Notes under the pieces: generated by a model
Seen by the model: only the letters and a program-made list of their open reading frames with translations
Database searches by the model: none
Told to the model about the DNA's origin: nothing
Source of the DNA: an uncultured Lysobacter sp.
GTDB taxonomy: Bacteria; Pseudomonadota; Gammaproteobacteria; Xanthomonadales; Xanthomonadaceae
DNA: 9,629 bases
Reading direction: 5' to 3'
Assembly (NCBI GenBank): GCA_946480055.1
Contig: CAMLID010000109.1
Span: forward strand, 1-9,629
In this document: positions 1 to 7,921 of the stretch, piece by piece
How positions within the stretch are numbered: the stretch's first letter is position 1
Layout: every line of letters begins with the position of its first letter
Position numbers and translations under genes: made by a program

Positions 1-1055
1 GCGAACACCACGCCGCCCTTGGCGGTGCCGTCGAGCTTGGTCACCACCAGGCCGGTCACGCCGACCGCGGCGTTGAACTGGCGCAGCTGCGACAGGGCGT
101 TCTGGCCGGTGGTGCCGTCGATCACCATCAGCACTTCGTGCGGCGCGCTGGCGTCGACCTTCTGCAGCACGCGCTTGATCTTGCCCAGCTCGGCCATCAG
201 GCCCTGCTGGGTGTGCAGGCGGCCGGCGGTGTCGGCGATCAGCACTTCGATGCCGCGCGCCTTGGCCGCCTGCAGCGCGTCGAACGCGACCGAGGCGGCG
301 TCGGCGTTCTGGCCCTGGGCGATCACCGGCACGCCGTTGCGTTCGCCCCAGGCCTGCAGCTGCGCGACCGCGGCGGCGCGGAAGGTGTCGCCGGCGGCCA
401 GCATCAGGGCGCGGTTCTCGTCGCGGAAGCGCTTGGCGAGCTTGCCGATGGTGGTGGTCTTGCCGACGCCGTTGACGCCGACGGTCAGCAGCACGAACGG
501 GCGCGCCGTGGTGTCGATCCGCAGCGGCTGCGCGACCGGTCGCAGCAGCGCGATCAGGTCGGCGCGCAGCGCGGCGAGCAGGGCCTGAGCATCGGTGAAC
601 TCGCGTGCCTTCATGCGCCGGCGCAGGCCTTCGATCAGCGCGGTGGTCGCGGTCACGCCGACGTCGGCGGTGAGCAGGGCGGTTTCGATTTCGTCGAGCA
701 GGTCGTCGTCGAGCTTGGGATTGCGCGAGAACAGCCCGCCCAGGCTGCGCGCGAAGACGCTGCCGCGCAGGCGCTCGCGCCAGCCGGGTTTGCCGGCGGC
801 GGCGGGCGCGGCGCTGTCGGCGGCGACGGCGGTAGCGGTGGTGGCGTCGACTTCGAGCGCGGCCGCGATCACCTCGGCCGGCACCGGTTCGGTTACAGCG
901 ACGGCTTCGATGGCAGCGGGCTCGACGTCGACGGGCGCGACGGCAGCAGGCTCGACCGGCTGCGCCGACGGGAAGGCGGCGGCCAGTTCCTCGGTGCTGA
1001 GTCGGGCTTCGCTGGCGGGAGTTTCGGGCTTCTTGCGGCGGAAAAAACCGATCAT
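1..1055 (-). CDS. ftsY: FtsY, signal recognition particle receptor GTPase (3' end outside the window)
   Basis: FtsY docks the SRP-ribosome complex at the inner membrane and hydrolyses GTP together with Ffh during co-translational membrane protein insertion. The visible 351 residues start MIGFFRRKK. Next comes an Ala/Pro/Val/Glu-rich linker (about 10-95, the variable A domain), then the helical N domain (about 100-180) and the SRP-type G domain. Seen motifs are the P-loop GVNGVGKT (193-200), DTFRAAA, DTAGR (275-279) and TKLDGTAKGG starting at T339. Compared with E. coli FtsY, about 40 C-terminal residues lie beyond the left edge. The ATG at 1055 gives the basic, hydrophobic start usual for the family. 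The bases before it are pyrimidine-rich (CTTCCCCCTG on the minus strand) and show no Shine-Dalgarno sequence. It is divergent from rsmD, as in many proteobacteria. Confidence 0.96.
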   Translation of the reverse strand, partial: MIGFFRRKKPETPASEARLSTEELAAAFPSAQPVEPAAVAPVDVEPAAIEAVAVTEPVPAEVIAAALEVDATTATAVAADSAAPAAAGKPGWRERLRGSVFARSLGGLFSRNPKLDDDLLDEIETALLTADVGVTATTALIEGLRRRMKAREFTDAQALLAALRADLIALLRPVAQPLRIDTTARPFVLLTVGVNGVGKTTTIGKLAKRFRDENRALMLAAGDTFRAAAVAQLQAWGERNGVPVIAQGQNADAASVAFDALQAAKARGIEVLIADTAGRLHTQQGLMAELGKIKRVLQKVDASAPHEVLMVIDGTTGQNALSQLRQFNAAVGVTGLVVTKLDGTAKGGVVF

Positions 1056-2403
<1,348 letters not shown>

Positions 2404-2425
2404 CTTCCAACACACGGGGATCCCG

Positions 2426-2929
2426 ATGAACACCACCTCCCGCCTGATGCTGATCGCCTGCCTCACGCTGCCCTTCGTGGCCGCGTGCAAGAAGGAAGAA
2501 GCGCCGGTCGCCGCCGTGCAGGCTCCGCTGACCGCGCCCAAGGGCACCGACGACAACGAATGGGGCAAGTACCTGACCGACGTGGTCAAGCGCAAGGTCG
2601 AAGCCGAAGGCATCGCCGTCAGCCCGTACCTGTACTACCTGCCGGCCGAAAGCAGCCCGGACTTCCAGGGTTTCTACGACCGCCAGGTCGAGAAGGCCAA
2701 GCTCGACATCGCGCGCGGCATCACCGAAGGCAACCTGCTGGCCTATGGCTCGCCGGCCTCGGGCAAGATGGCCGACCTGATCGTCGAGGCGTTCCCGGCT
2801 CCGACCAAGGACACCCCGCCGATGAAGGGCGTGAAGGTGCTGTTCATCGGCGCTCCGGCCGACAGCGAGCGCGTCAAGGCCGCCGTCGCGCCGTACAACG
2901 TCGAATACTCGTTCGTCGAAGTTAAGTAA
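2426..2929 (+). CDS. Small outer-membrane-type lipoprotein, function unknown
   Basis: The 167-residue product has a lipoprotein signal peptide: a short basic start, a hydrophobic segment (about 7-19) and the lipobox VAAC with the lipidated Cys at 21. Residue +2 is Lys, not Asp, which predicts sorting to the outer membrane. A flexible Ala/Pro stretch (about 26-40) precedes a soluble domain with NEWGKYLTDVV, SPYLYYLP, a long helix around FYDRQVEKAKLDIARG, a Gly/Ser turn (YGSPASGKMADL) and a final beta-rich part (GVKVLFIG, VEYSFVEVK). I do not recognise a named domain. The order helix, small-residue turn, then beta strand near a predicted LFIG strand hints at an alpha/beta fold. GGGGA at 2416-2420 is its ribosome binding site. 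It is 22 bp after coaD, so probably co-transcribed with it. Confidence 0.85.
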   Translation: MNTTSRLMLIACLTLPFVAACKKEEAPVAAVQAPLTAPKGTDDNEWGKYLTDVVKRKVEAEGIAVSPYLYYLPAESSPDFQGFYDRQVEKAKLDIARGITEGNLLAYGSPASGKMADLIVEAFPAPTKDTPPMKGVKVLFIGAPADSERVKAAVAPYNVEYSFVEVK

Positions 2930-2952
2930 TCGCCCGCGGATGCGGCCGCCGC

Positions 2953-2976
2953 CCGGCGGTCGCACCCGCCGGTTTA
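2953..2976 (+). terminator. Possible weak terminator after the lipoprotein gene
   Basis: A perfect 7-bp GC stem (CCGGCGG at 2953-2959 with CCGCCGG at 2966-2972) closes a 6-base loop and is followed by TTTA. It begins 24 bases after the lipoprotein stop. The U-run is short, so termination would be inefficient. The larger gap 2930-3166 otherwise holds GC-rich sequence and the tandem repeat tract described separately. Confidence 0.35.
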
Positions 2977-3051
2977 CGGACGGTCGGGCGCGGACTGCGT
3001 CCCGGCCGTTCCGCCGCCGCCCGCGCGCGGCGACGCGGTCGCCTTACCCGG

Positions 3052-3136
3052 CCGGCGTCCGGCGTCCGGCTCCCGACGAGCCGGTTCTAAGACGAGCCTG
3101 GTTTAAGACGAGCCTGTTTTAAGACGAGCCGTTCTG
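3052..3136. repeat. Compound tandem repeat: 7-bp units, then 16-bp units with GACGAGCC core
   Basis: At 3052-3070 the unit CCGGCGT occurs twice and is followed by CCGGC. Directly after it, the octamer GACGAGCC occurs at 3075-3082, 3091-3098, 3107-3114 and 3123-3130, exactly 16 bp apart. The two middle full units (3089-3104 AAGACGAGCCTGGTTT and 3105-3120 AAGACGAGCCTGTTTT) differ at one base, and the flanking units (3073-3088, 3121-3136) have diverged. The tract ends 30 bp before the ferredoxin start. It is the most AT-containing part of this gap, so the TTTAAGA-like segments could also take part in promoter recognition. Slippage-made minisatellite or protein-binding array are both possible. 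Confidence 0.85.
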
Positions 3137-3166
3137 AAGCGCCCGTTCCGCCCCCATGATGTCCCC

Positions 3167-3415
3167 ATGTCCCTGCGTATCAACGAGCTCTGCGTCAACT
3201 GCGACGTCTGCGAACCGGCCTGTCCCAACCAGGCGATCACGCAGGGCGAGAGCATCTATGTGATCGATCCGGCGCGTTGCACCGAATGCGTCGGCCACTA
3301 CGACGAACCGCAGTGCGTGGTCGTCTGCCCGGTCGAATGCATCGACAACGACCCGGCTCATCCCGAATCCCACGAACAGCTGCTGGCCAAGCTGCAGCGT
3401 TTGCAACAGGAGTAA
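3167..3415 (+). CDS. yfhL: YfhL-type 2[4Fe-4S] ferredoxin
   Basis: This is a small cytoplasmic electron carrier with two low-potential [4Fe-4S] clusters. The 82-residue product has CxxCxxCxxxCP (C9, C12, C15, C19) and a second motif with the 8-residue insertion typical of the Allochromatium-type group: C38-x2-C41-x8-C50-x3-C54-P, plus an extra Cys58. It also has the short C-terminal helix seen in that group. In E. coli, YfhL has been linked to hydroxyuridine formation in tRNA; whether that holds here is inference. The ATG at 3167 places the first Cys normally. The ATGs at 3156 and 3159 are out of frame. No clear Shine-Dalgarno is visible. It is preceded by the 16-bp repeat tract and followed after 3 bp by ggt. 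Confidence 0.94.
   Translation: MSLRINELCVNCDVCEPACPNQAITQGESIYVIDPARCTECVGHYDEPQCVVVCPVECIDNDPAHPESHEQLLAKLQRLQQE
3408..3412 (+). promoter_or_regulatory. ggt ribosome binding site inside the ferredoxin gene
   Basis: AGGAG lies six bases before the ggt ATG and immediately before the ferredoxin TAA. This is the clearest Shine-Dalgarno sequence in the window. Its position implies translational coupling: ribosomes ending the ferredoxin can restart on ggt. Confidence 0.8.
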
Positions 3416-3418
3416 ACG

Positions 3419-5134
3419 ATGCGCATGGCGCCCGTAGTGCACGCCGGTCTGCTGTCCCTGGGTTTGCTGTTCGTATCCTCCCCGTCGCATGCGGCGCAGG
3501 CGCCGCAAGCCGGCGTCGCGCACCCGCCGGGCGCCGCCATCGCCAGCGCGCACCAGCTGTCGACTGACGCCGGCCTGGAAGCGATTCGCCAGGGCGGCAA
3601 CGCCTTCGATGCCGCGGTCGCGGTGTCCTCGACGTTGTCGGTGGTCGAGCCGATCAGCTCCGGTATCGGCGGCGGCGGCTTCTTTCTGCTGCACGACGCC
3701 AAGACCGGTCGCGATGTGTTCGTCGACGCGCGCGAGACCGCGCCGGCCGCGGCGACTCCGGCCGCGTACCTGGACAAGAACGGCGAACTCGATCGCGACC
3801 GCGCCACCAACGGTCCGTGGTCGGCCGGTATCCCCGGTCTGCCGGCGGCGCTGGTGCACCTGGCCGAGCGCTACGGCAAGCTGCCGCTGAAGACTTCGCT
3901 GGCGCCGGCGATCCGGATCGCGCGCGAAGGTTTCCCGATCTACCCGCGCCTGGAAAAGGGCTACGCCAGCCGGCGCGAAGTGATGGAGCGCTACGCCGGC
4001 ACGCGCGCGGTGTTCCTGGCCGACGGCAGCCCGCCCAAGGCCGGCGAAATCCTCAAGCAGCCCGAGCTCGCGCATACGCTGGAGCTGCTGGCGGCCAAGG
4101 GCTACGACGGTTTCTACCGCGGCGAAGTCGCCAAGAAGCTGCTGGCCGCGGTCAAGCACGAAGGCGGCCAGTGGCGCGCCGACGAGCTGTCCGGCTACCA
4201 GGTGCGCGAACGCGAACCGCTGCGCCTGAAGTACCGCGGCTGGAACATCGTCACCGCGCCGCCGCCGTCCTCGGGCGGTGTGGCCCTGGCCGAAATCCTG
4301 CAGACGATCTCGGGCTGGGACCTGTCCAAGCTCGACGACGCCCACCGCGTCCACATCGTGGTTGAGGCGATGCGTCGCGCCTACCGCGACCGCACGCTCT
4401 ACCTCGGCGATCCCGATTTCGTGAAGATGCCGCTGGCGCGCCTGACCAGCGCCGACTACGCGGCCGGTCTGCGCGCCACCATCCATCCGGACAAAGCGAC
4501 GCCCAGCGACCTGCTGTCGGGCCAGGCGGCGCCGCTGGAAGACGACGAGACCACCCACTTCTCGATCATCGACGCCGATGGCAACCGCGTCGCCGCGACC
4601 CAGACCGTCAACCTGCTGTACGGCTCGGGCATGGTCGCGCCGGGCACCGGCGTGCTGCTCAACAATGAAATGGACGATTTCGCGCTGCGTCCGGGCACGC
4701 CCAACGCCTTCGGCGTGATGGGCTACTCGGCCAATGCGCCGGAGCCGGGCAAGCGCATGCTCAGCTCGATGACGCCCAGTTTCCTGGAGTCGAAAGACAA
4801 GGTGATCGCGGTCGGCGCGCCCGGCGGCAGCCGCATCATCACCCAGGTGTTGCTGGCGATCCTGGGCTACGACGCCGGCCTGGCGCCGCAGCAGGTCGCG
4901 GCATTGCCGCGCTACCACCACCAGTGGATGCCCGACGCGATCTCGGCCGAGGCCGGAGCGCTCGACGCGGCCACGGTCGCCGCGTTGCAGGCGATGGGCC
5001 ACAAGGTCAACGCCGGCGAAGGCAACTGGGGCAACCTGCAGACGGTGATGTGGGACAAGACCGCCGGCACGCTGTCCGGCGGCACCGACCCGCGCAATCC
5101 GGTCGGCAAGGCCGCGGTGCTGCCTCAGCCCTGA
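3419..5134 (+). CDS. ggt: Gamma-glutamyltransferase / glutathione hydrolase, periplasmic proenzyme
   Basis: This enzyme cleaves the gamma-glutamyl bond of glutathione and related compounds, and transfers the glutamyl group to water or amino acids. The 571-residue precursor has a signal peptide (cleavage probably after SHA, residue 25). It is then expected to self-cleave before Thr378 in ETTHFSIID, giving a large subunit (about 26-377) and a small one (378-571). Active-site residues aligned to E. coli GGT are R105 (DARETAP), T378 nucleophile, N398, E417 and D420 (NNEMDDF), S449-S450 (KRMLSSM) and G470-G471 (APGGSRIIT). E417 replaces the Gln of E. coli, as in mammalian enzymes. The lid loop (about 425-436) is present, which argues for glutathione hydrolysis over cephalosporin acylase activity. 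PISSGIGGGGFF is the conserved N-terminal signature. Confidence 0.95.
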   Translation: MRMAPVVHAGLLSLGLLFVSSPSHAAQAPQAGVAHPPGAAIASAHQLSTDAGLEAIRQGGNAFDAAVAVSSTLSVVEPISSGIGGGGFFLLHDAKTGRDVFVDARETAPAAATPAAYLDKNGELDRDRATNGPWSAGIPGLPAALVHLAERYGKLPLKTSLAPAIRIAREGFPIYPRLEKGYASRREVMERYAGTRAVFLADGSPPKAGEILKQPELAHTLELLAAKGYDGFYRGEVAKKLLAAVKHEGGQWRADELSGYQVREREPLRLKYRGWNIVTAPPPSSGGVALAEILQTISGWDLSKLDDAHRVHIVVEAMRRAYRDRTLYLGDPDFVKMPLARLTSADYAAGLRATIHPDKATPSDLLSGQAAPLEDDETTHFSIIDADGNRVAATQTVNLLYGSGMVAPGTGVLLNNEMDDFALRPGTPNAFGVMGYSANAPEPGKRMLSSMTPSFLESKDKVIAVGAPGGSRIITQVLLAILGYDAGLAPQQVAALPRYHHQWMPDAISAEAGALDAATVAALQAMGHKVNAGEGNWGNLQTVMWDKTAGTLSGGTDPRNPVGKAAVLPQP

Positions 5135-5152
5135 ACCTGGGCGCGATCCGAT

Positions 5153-5192
5153 GCGCGCGGCGCTAGAGCCGTCGCGCGCAGTGCAGTAGATT
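5153..5192 (+). promoter_or_regulatory. Hairpin and possible promoter between ggt and the next gene
   Basis: GCGCGCG (5153-5159) pairs with CGCGCGC (5173-5179), a 7-bp stem after the ggt stop with no U-run, so at best a weak terminator. Overlapping it is a candidate promoter for the GTG-start gene: TAGAGC (5164-5169), a 17-bp spacer and TAGATT (5187-5192, four of six matches to TATAAT). The -35 is poor. If it is used, the transcript would start about 40 bases before the GTG. Confidence 0.28.
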
Positions 5193-5236
5193 GCGCTTTC
5201 GACACAACGACGCGACAAACAGGGGCGGGGCCGACA

Positions 5237-5827
5237 GTGACGGATCAACAGGACAAGCCCTGGTACACCCGCGTGCCTGCGATCTCGGTCGCGTTGCTCG
5301 CGTTCCTGGTCGGCCTGACCACCCTGGTCAACAACGTCCGCGATTGGCTCAGCGACGACGCGCCGGCGACGGCTGCAGTTCCGGCCAACGCTCCGGGCAA
5401 ACCGGCCGCCGCGCCGGCGACTTCGCAGCAGGCGCCGCGCAAGACCGCGGTACTGCTGACCCTGAAGCAGATCGAAGTGATCGACGACGGCACCAGCGGC
5501 AGCACCGCGTGGTCGTTCGAGATCGAAGGCGGCGGCGAGGAACTGTTCTCGCTGGCCTCGCGCGACTACGTCGATACCGGTGCCGACGCGATCGCGCGTC
5601 CGCGCGCCAGCGATCCTTCGATCGCGCGCGTGGTGCTGGTGCCGGGCCAGGAAATGACGATCAAGATCACCGGCCGCAGCTCGGGCCTGATCAGCCGCAC
5701 CGTCGCCACCGGCAGCGCCAAGTTGCGCGCCGACGGTTCCCTGGCGCCGATCCGGGTCACCGCCGACGGCGGCAAGTCGGGCGAGTTCGTGTTCCAGTTC
5801 GCGACCGCGGCGACGCCGCAGGATTAG
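5237..5827 (+). CDS. Single-pass membrane-anchored protein, function unknown
   Basis: The 196-residue product starts with GTG. AGGGGCGGGG lies 7-16 bases upstream and may serve as the ribosome binding site. A short cytoplasmic tail (1-12) precedes one uncleaved membrane helix (about 13-34, PAISVALLAFLVGLTTLVNN). An Ala/Pro linker (about 40-68) then leads to a soluble domain of about 125 residues, rich in predicted beta strands (TAVLLTLKQIEVI, TAWSFEIEGG, SIARVVLVPGQEMTIKITG, GEFVFQFAT). The layout suggests an inner-membrane protein with a small beta-sandwich-like domain in the periplasm. No Cys, catalytic motif or named family is recognised. It lies 102 bp after ggt, probably as a separate unit. 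The codon pattern resembles its neighbours. Confidence 0.72.
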   Translation: MTDQQDKPWYTRVPAISVALLAFLVGLTTLVNNVRDWLSDDAPATAAVPANAPGKPAAAPATSQQAPRKTAVLLTLKQIEVIDDGTSGSTAWSFEIEGGGEELFSLASRDYVDTGADAIARPRASDPSIARVVLVPGQEMTIKITGRSSGLISRTVATGSAKLRADGSLAPIRVTADGGKSGEFVFQFATAATPQD

Positions 5828-6140
5828 CCGGCCGTGCCGTAGTGGGCGGCGGGTAGGGCGGTAGAGCGACGATCGCGCCCTGTTTCTTCGTTTTCGGGTT
5901 CGATCGCGACTTACGTCGCCCCCGGCTTTGGCGCTGGCGACCGGATCATTCTTGCCGTCGGGACGCGTGTCGCGCATCGTTCGTTTGCGCAGCCAGCGCT
6001 ATCGCGGCACTAACGCCTGCGGAGTTACCCTATGCCTGCGACGCGTCGATGTGCGCGACGTGCCTGCGCGATGCGCTTGCGAGCGCCCGCCAGCGCCCGC
6101 ATCTGTCACTCGCTCCCACAGATTCCCTCGGATGGCCGCG
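5828..6140. other. Gene-free stretch before the MBL-fold gene
   Basis: An in-frame ATG exists at 5928, but the roughly 70 residues it would add before the family start are Arg/Cys-rich, of low complexity and unlike a signal peptide, so I treat this stretch as non-coding. It contains the T-rich terminator candidate, small inverted repeats (GCGAC-ttac-GTCGC at about 5906-5919; GTCGCC at 5915-5920 with GGCGAC at 5936-5941) and an AT-leaning TTACCCTAT at 6025-6033. That last element might be a -10 region for a leader of about 100 bases. A 10-base direct near-repeat (AGCGCCCGC twice) occurs near 6083-6100. No RNA gene is recognised. Confidence 0.5.
5856..5897 (+). terminator. Possible terminator after the membrane-anchored protein gene
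   Basis: An interrupted stem (GGGC at 5856-5859 with GCCC at 5877-5880, enclosing GCGA-cga-TCGC at 5866-5876) is followed by the T-rich run TGTTTCTTCGTTTTC (5881-5895). It begins about 30 bases past the stop codon. The stem is short and bulged, and the call rests mostly on the T-rich tail, which is unusual in this GC-rich window. Confidence 0.35.
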
Positions 6141-7031
6141 ATGAAACTTTGGTCCCTATTGGGTAACAGCCAGAAGCTCGACGGCGGCGCCATGTTCGGC
6201 AACGCGCCGCGCGCGATGTGGGCGAAGTGGTCGCCGCCGGACGAACACAACCGCATCGACCTGGCTTGCCGCGCCTTGCTCGCCAGTCCGCTGGCCGGCA
6301 AGACCGTGCTGTTCGAAGCCGGTATCGGTGCCTTCTTCGAACCCAAGCTGCGCGAACGCTACGGCGTGGTCGAGGAACGCCACGTGCTGCTGGAGTCGCT
6401 CGCCGAAGCCGGTTTCGCGCCCGAGGACGTCGACGTGGTGGTGCTGTCGCATCTGCATTTCGATCACGCCGGCGGTTTGCTCGCGCCCTGGGCCGAAGGT
6501 CAGGCACCGCGGCTGCTGTTCCCGAACGCGAGCTATCTGGTCGGGCGCGCGCATTACGAGCGCGCGCGCCAGCCGCATGCGCGCGACCGCGCGAGTTTCA
6601 TCCCGGAACTGCCGGAACTGCTCGAAGCCACCGGCCGGTTGGAGCTGGTCGACGGCGAACATTCCAAGACCCTGGGCGAGAGCGTGCGTTTCCACTACAG
6701 CGACGGCCACACGCCGGGGCTGATGCTGGCCGAGATCGTCGGCCCGGAAACCGTCGACGGCCGCCCGCACGGCGGCGTGGTGTTCTGCGCCGACCTGATC
6801 CCGGGCCGGCCCTGGGTCCACGTGCCCATCACCATGGGCTACGACCGCAACGCCGAGTTGCTGATCGACGAGAAGAAGTCCTTCCTCGCCGACAAGCTGG
6901 AGCGCAACGTGCATCTGTTCTTCACCCACGACCCGGGCTGCGCGCTGGCCCAGGTGGTGCGCGACGACAAGGGCAAGTTCGGCACCGCCCACGAGGTCCC
7001 GGCCCTGCACGCGCGGGCCCTGACTGCATGA
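6141..7031 (+). CDS. MBL-fold metallo-hydrolase, dinuclear zinc, AHL-lactonase-like group
   Basis: This is a metallo-beta-lactamase-fold hydrolase of 296 residues. It has the full two-metal ligand set: HLHFDH (H104, H106, D108, H109), H190 in DGHTPG, D218 in FCADLIPG and H263 in FFTHDPG. That HxHxDH~H~D~H pattern is shared with N-acyl-homoserine lactonases, glyoxalase II and related enzymes, so the substrate cannot be read from sequence. The N-terminus ([21 protein letters not shown]) lacks a signal peptide, so it is probably cytoplasmic. [14 protein letters not shown], with Tyr after the D218 strand, recalls the region carrying the catalytic Tyr in AHL lactonases. I chose ATG 6141, where family similarity seems to begin and GGATGG precedes it by five bases; ATG 6132 adds three residues. 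It overlaps the next gene by ATGA. Confidence 0.86.
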   Translation: MKLWSLLGNSQKLDGGAMFGNAPRAMWAKWSPPDEHNRIDLACRALLASPLAGKTVLFEAGIGAFFEPKLRERYGVVEERHVLLESLAEAGFAPEDVDVVVLSHLHFDHAGGLLAPWAEGQAPRLLFPNASYLVGRAHYERARQPHARDRASFIPELPELLEATGRLELVDGEHSKTLGESVRFHYSDGHTPGLMLAEIVGPETVDGRPHGGVVFCADLIPGRPWVHVPITMGYDRNAELLIDEKKSFLADKLERNVHLFFTHDPGCALAQVVRDDKGKFGTAHEVPALHARALTA

Positions 7032-7813
7032 GATCGGCGCGGGCGGCGCTGCTGCTGCCGATCGTCTGCTTCCTGGCCACAGCCGCGGCGCAGGCGCCCG
7101 TGCCGCCGACCGCGGCCCCGGTCGTTGCGGCCGAACCGGTCGGCGAGCCGCGCACCGCGAGCGTGCTGCGCGACCGGGAATTCGGCATCGCCAGCCGTCA
7201 GTTCGGCCTCGACCGTCGGGTCGAGATGTACCAGTGGCGCGCCACCCCGACCGGTTACGAGCGGGTCTGGAACGCGGCGCGGATCGATTCGCAGGGCTAT
7301 GCGCCCGGCCACGAGAATCCGCCGACGCTGCCGCTGGAGAATCGGCGCTGGTGGTCGGAATCGGCGAGCCTGGACGGGCGCCCGATCGAAGCCGCCGTGC
7401 TGCATGCGCTGGGCGAGTGGCGAGTGTTCCGGCCCAACTTCTCGCGTCTGCCGGCCAATCTGGCGGCGACCTTCCAGCCCGAAGGCGATGGCCTGGGCAG
7501 CGCCGAGAATCCGCTGGATCCGCAGATCGGCGATCTGCGCGTGAGCTGGCGCGAACTGCGTTTGCCGCCGCTGGAAGGCAAGGTCGAACTGGTCGAGGGT
7601 CGCTGGCGGATGTCGCCGGCGGTGGCGGCGGCGGCCTTGAACGCGGCGCCAGTGCCGGCGCCCGTGGCCGCGCCGGAAGCCGAAAGCGCGCACCGGTTGT
7701 GGCCGTGGTTCGGCGGTGGCGCCTTGATCGTCACCATCGCCTGGGTCGCGCGCCGTCGGCGCCAGGCCAAGGCCCGCGCCGCCGCGGAATCGGGCGACGC
7801 CGCATCGGGGTAG
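7028..7813 (+). CDS. Exported, C-terminally membrane-anchored protein resembling the TMEM43 family
   Basis: The 261-residue product has a signal peptide (about 1-23, [11 protein letters not shown]...ATAAAQA), an Ala/Pro/Val linker, a soluble domain (about 45-205), and a single membrane helix (about 224-240, [16 protein letters not shown]) followed by RRRR. The central motifs EMYQW (66-70), a W81/IDS pair and GHENPP (94-99) resemble the TMEM43 family (formerly DUF1625), whose members have a large luminal or periplasmic loop. I base this on remembered motifs, not a search. Other family members, as I recall, carry several C-terminal membrane helices; here there is one. The start overlaps the MBL stop (ATGA), so the two are translationally coupled. 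The TAG stop lies inside a REP-like repeat. Function is unknown. Confidence 0.72.
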   Translation: MRSARAALLLPIVCFLATAAAQAPVPPTAAPVVAAEPVGEPRTASVLRDREFGIASRQFGLDRRVEMYQWRATPTGYERVWNAARIDSQGYAPGHENPPTLPLENRRWWSESASLDGRPIEAAVLHALGEWRVFRPNFSRLPANLAATFQPEGDGLGSAENPLDPQIGDLRVSWRELRLPPLEGKVELVEGRWRMSPAVAAAALNAAPVPAPVAAPEAESAHRLWPWFGGGALIVTIAWVARRRRQAKARAAAESGDAASG

Positions 7814-7834
7814 GAGCGGCGTAAGCCACGACCG
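7807..7834 (+). repeat. REP-like short palindromic repeat, copy 1
   Basis: This 28-bp element begins GGGGTAGGAGCGGCG and ends CGACCG. Its GCGGC-gtaa-GCCAC centre can fold into a small hairpin. It matches copy 2 (minus strand) at 26 of 28 positions. The GTAGGAGCGG start resembles the GTAG-headed palindromes described from Stenotrophomonas and other Xanthomonadaceae, and REP elements generally. Its TAG (7811-7813) is the stop codon of the preceding gene. Confidence 0.85.
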
Positions 7835-7921
7835 AGAAACTCAGGCGCCGCGCCGGCGCGCTATCCGTCGCCGGAGTGAAATCGATGCGTGTTCGATGCA
7901 GGCGCGGTAGTCTCCTTGGCG

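Noticed and set aside
2940..3122. 60-codon frame between the lipoprotein and ferredoxin genes
   Set aside because: Arg/Pro-rich low-complexity translation that runs through the tandem repeat; no ribosome binding site.
3073..3136. The 16-bp array as a CRISPR array
   Set aside because: The units are directly tandem with no spacers, too short for CRISPR repeats, and no cas genes are present.
3119..5977. A 952-codon open frame on the minus strand opposite ferredoxin and ggt
   Set aside because: It is Arg/Gly/Ala/Gln/His-rich with no domain, and is the antisense shadow of two clearly identified genes in GC-rich DNA.
5928..6140. N-terminal extension of the MBL-fold protein to the ATG at 5928
   Set aside because: The added residues are Arg/Cys-rich, not a signal peptide, and family similarity begins at MKLWSLLGN.
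6141..7031. Naming the MBL-fold gene as an AHL lactonase (quorum quenching)
   Set aside because: The metal-ligand pattern is shared by many MBL hydrolases with different substrates, so sequence alone does not support the name.
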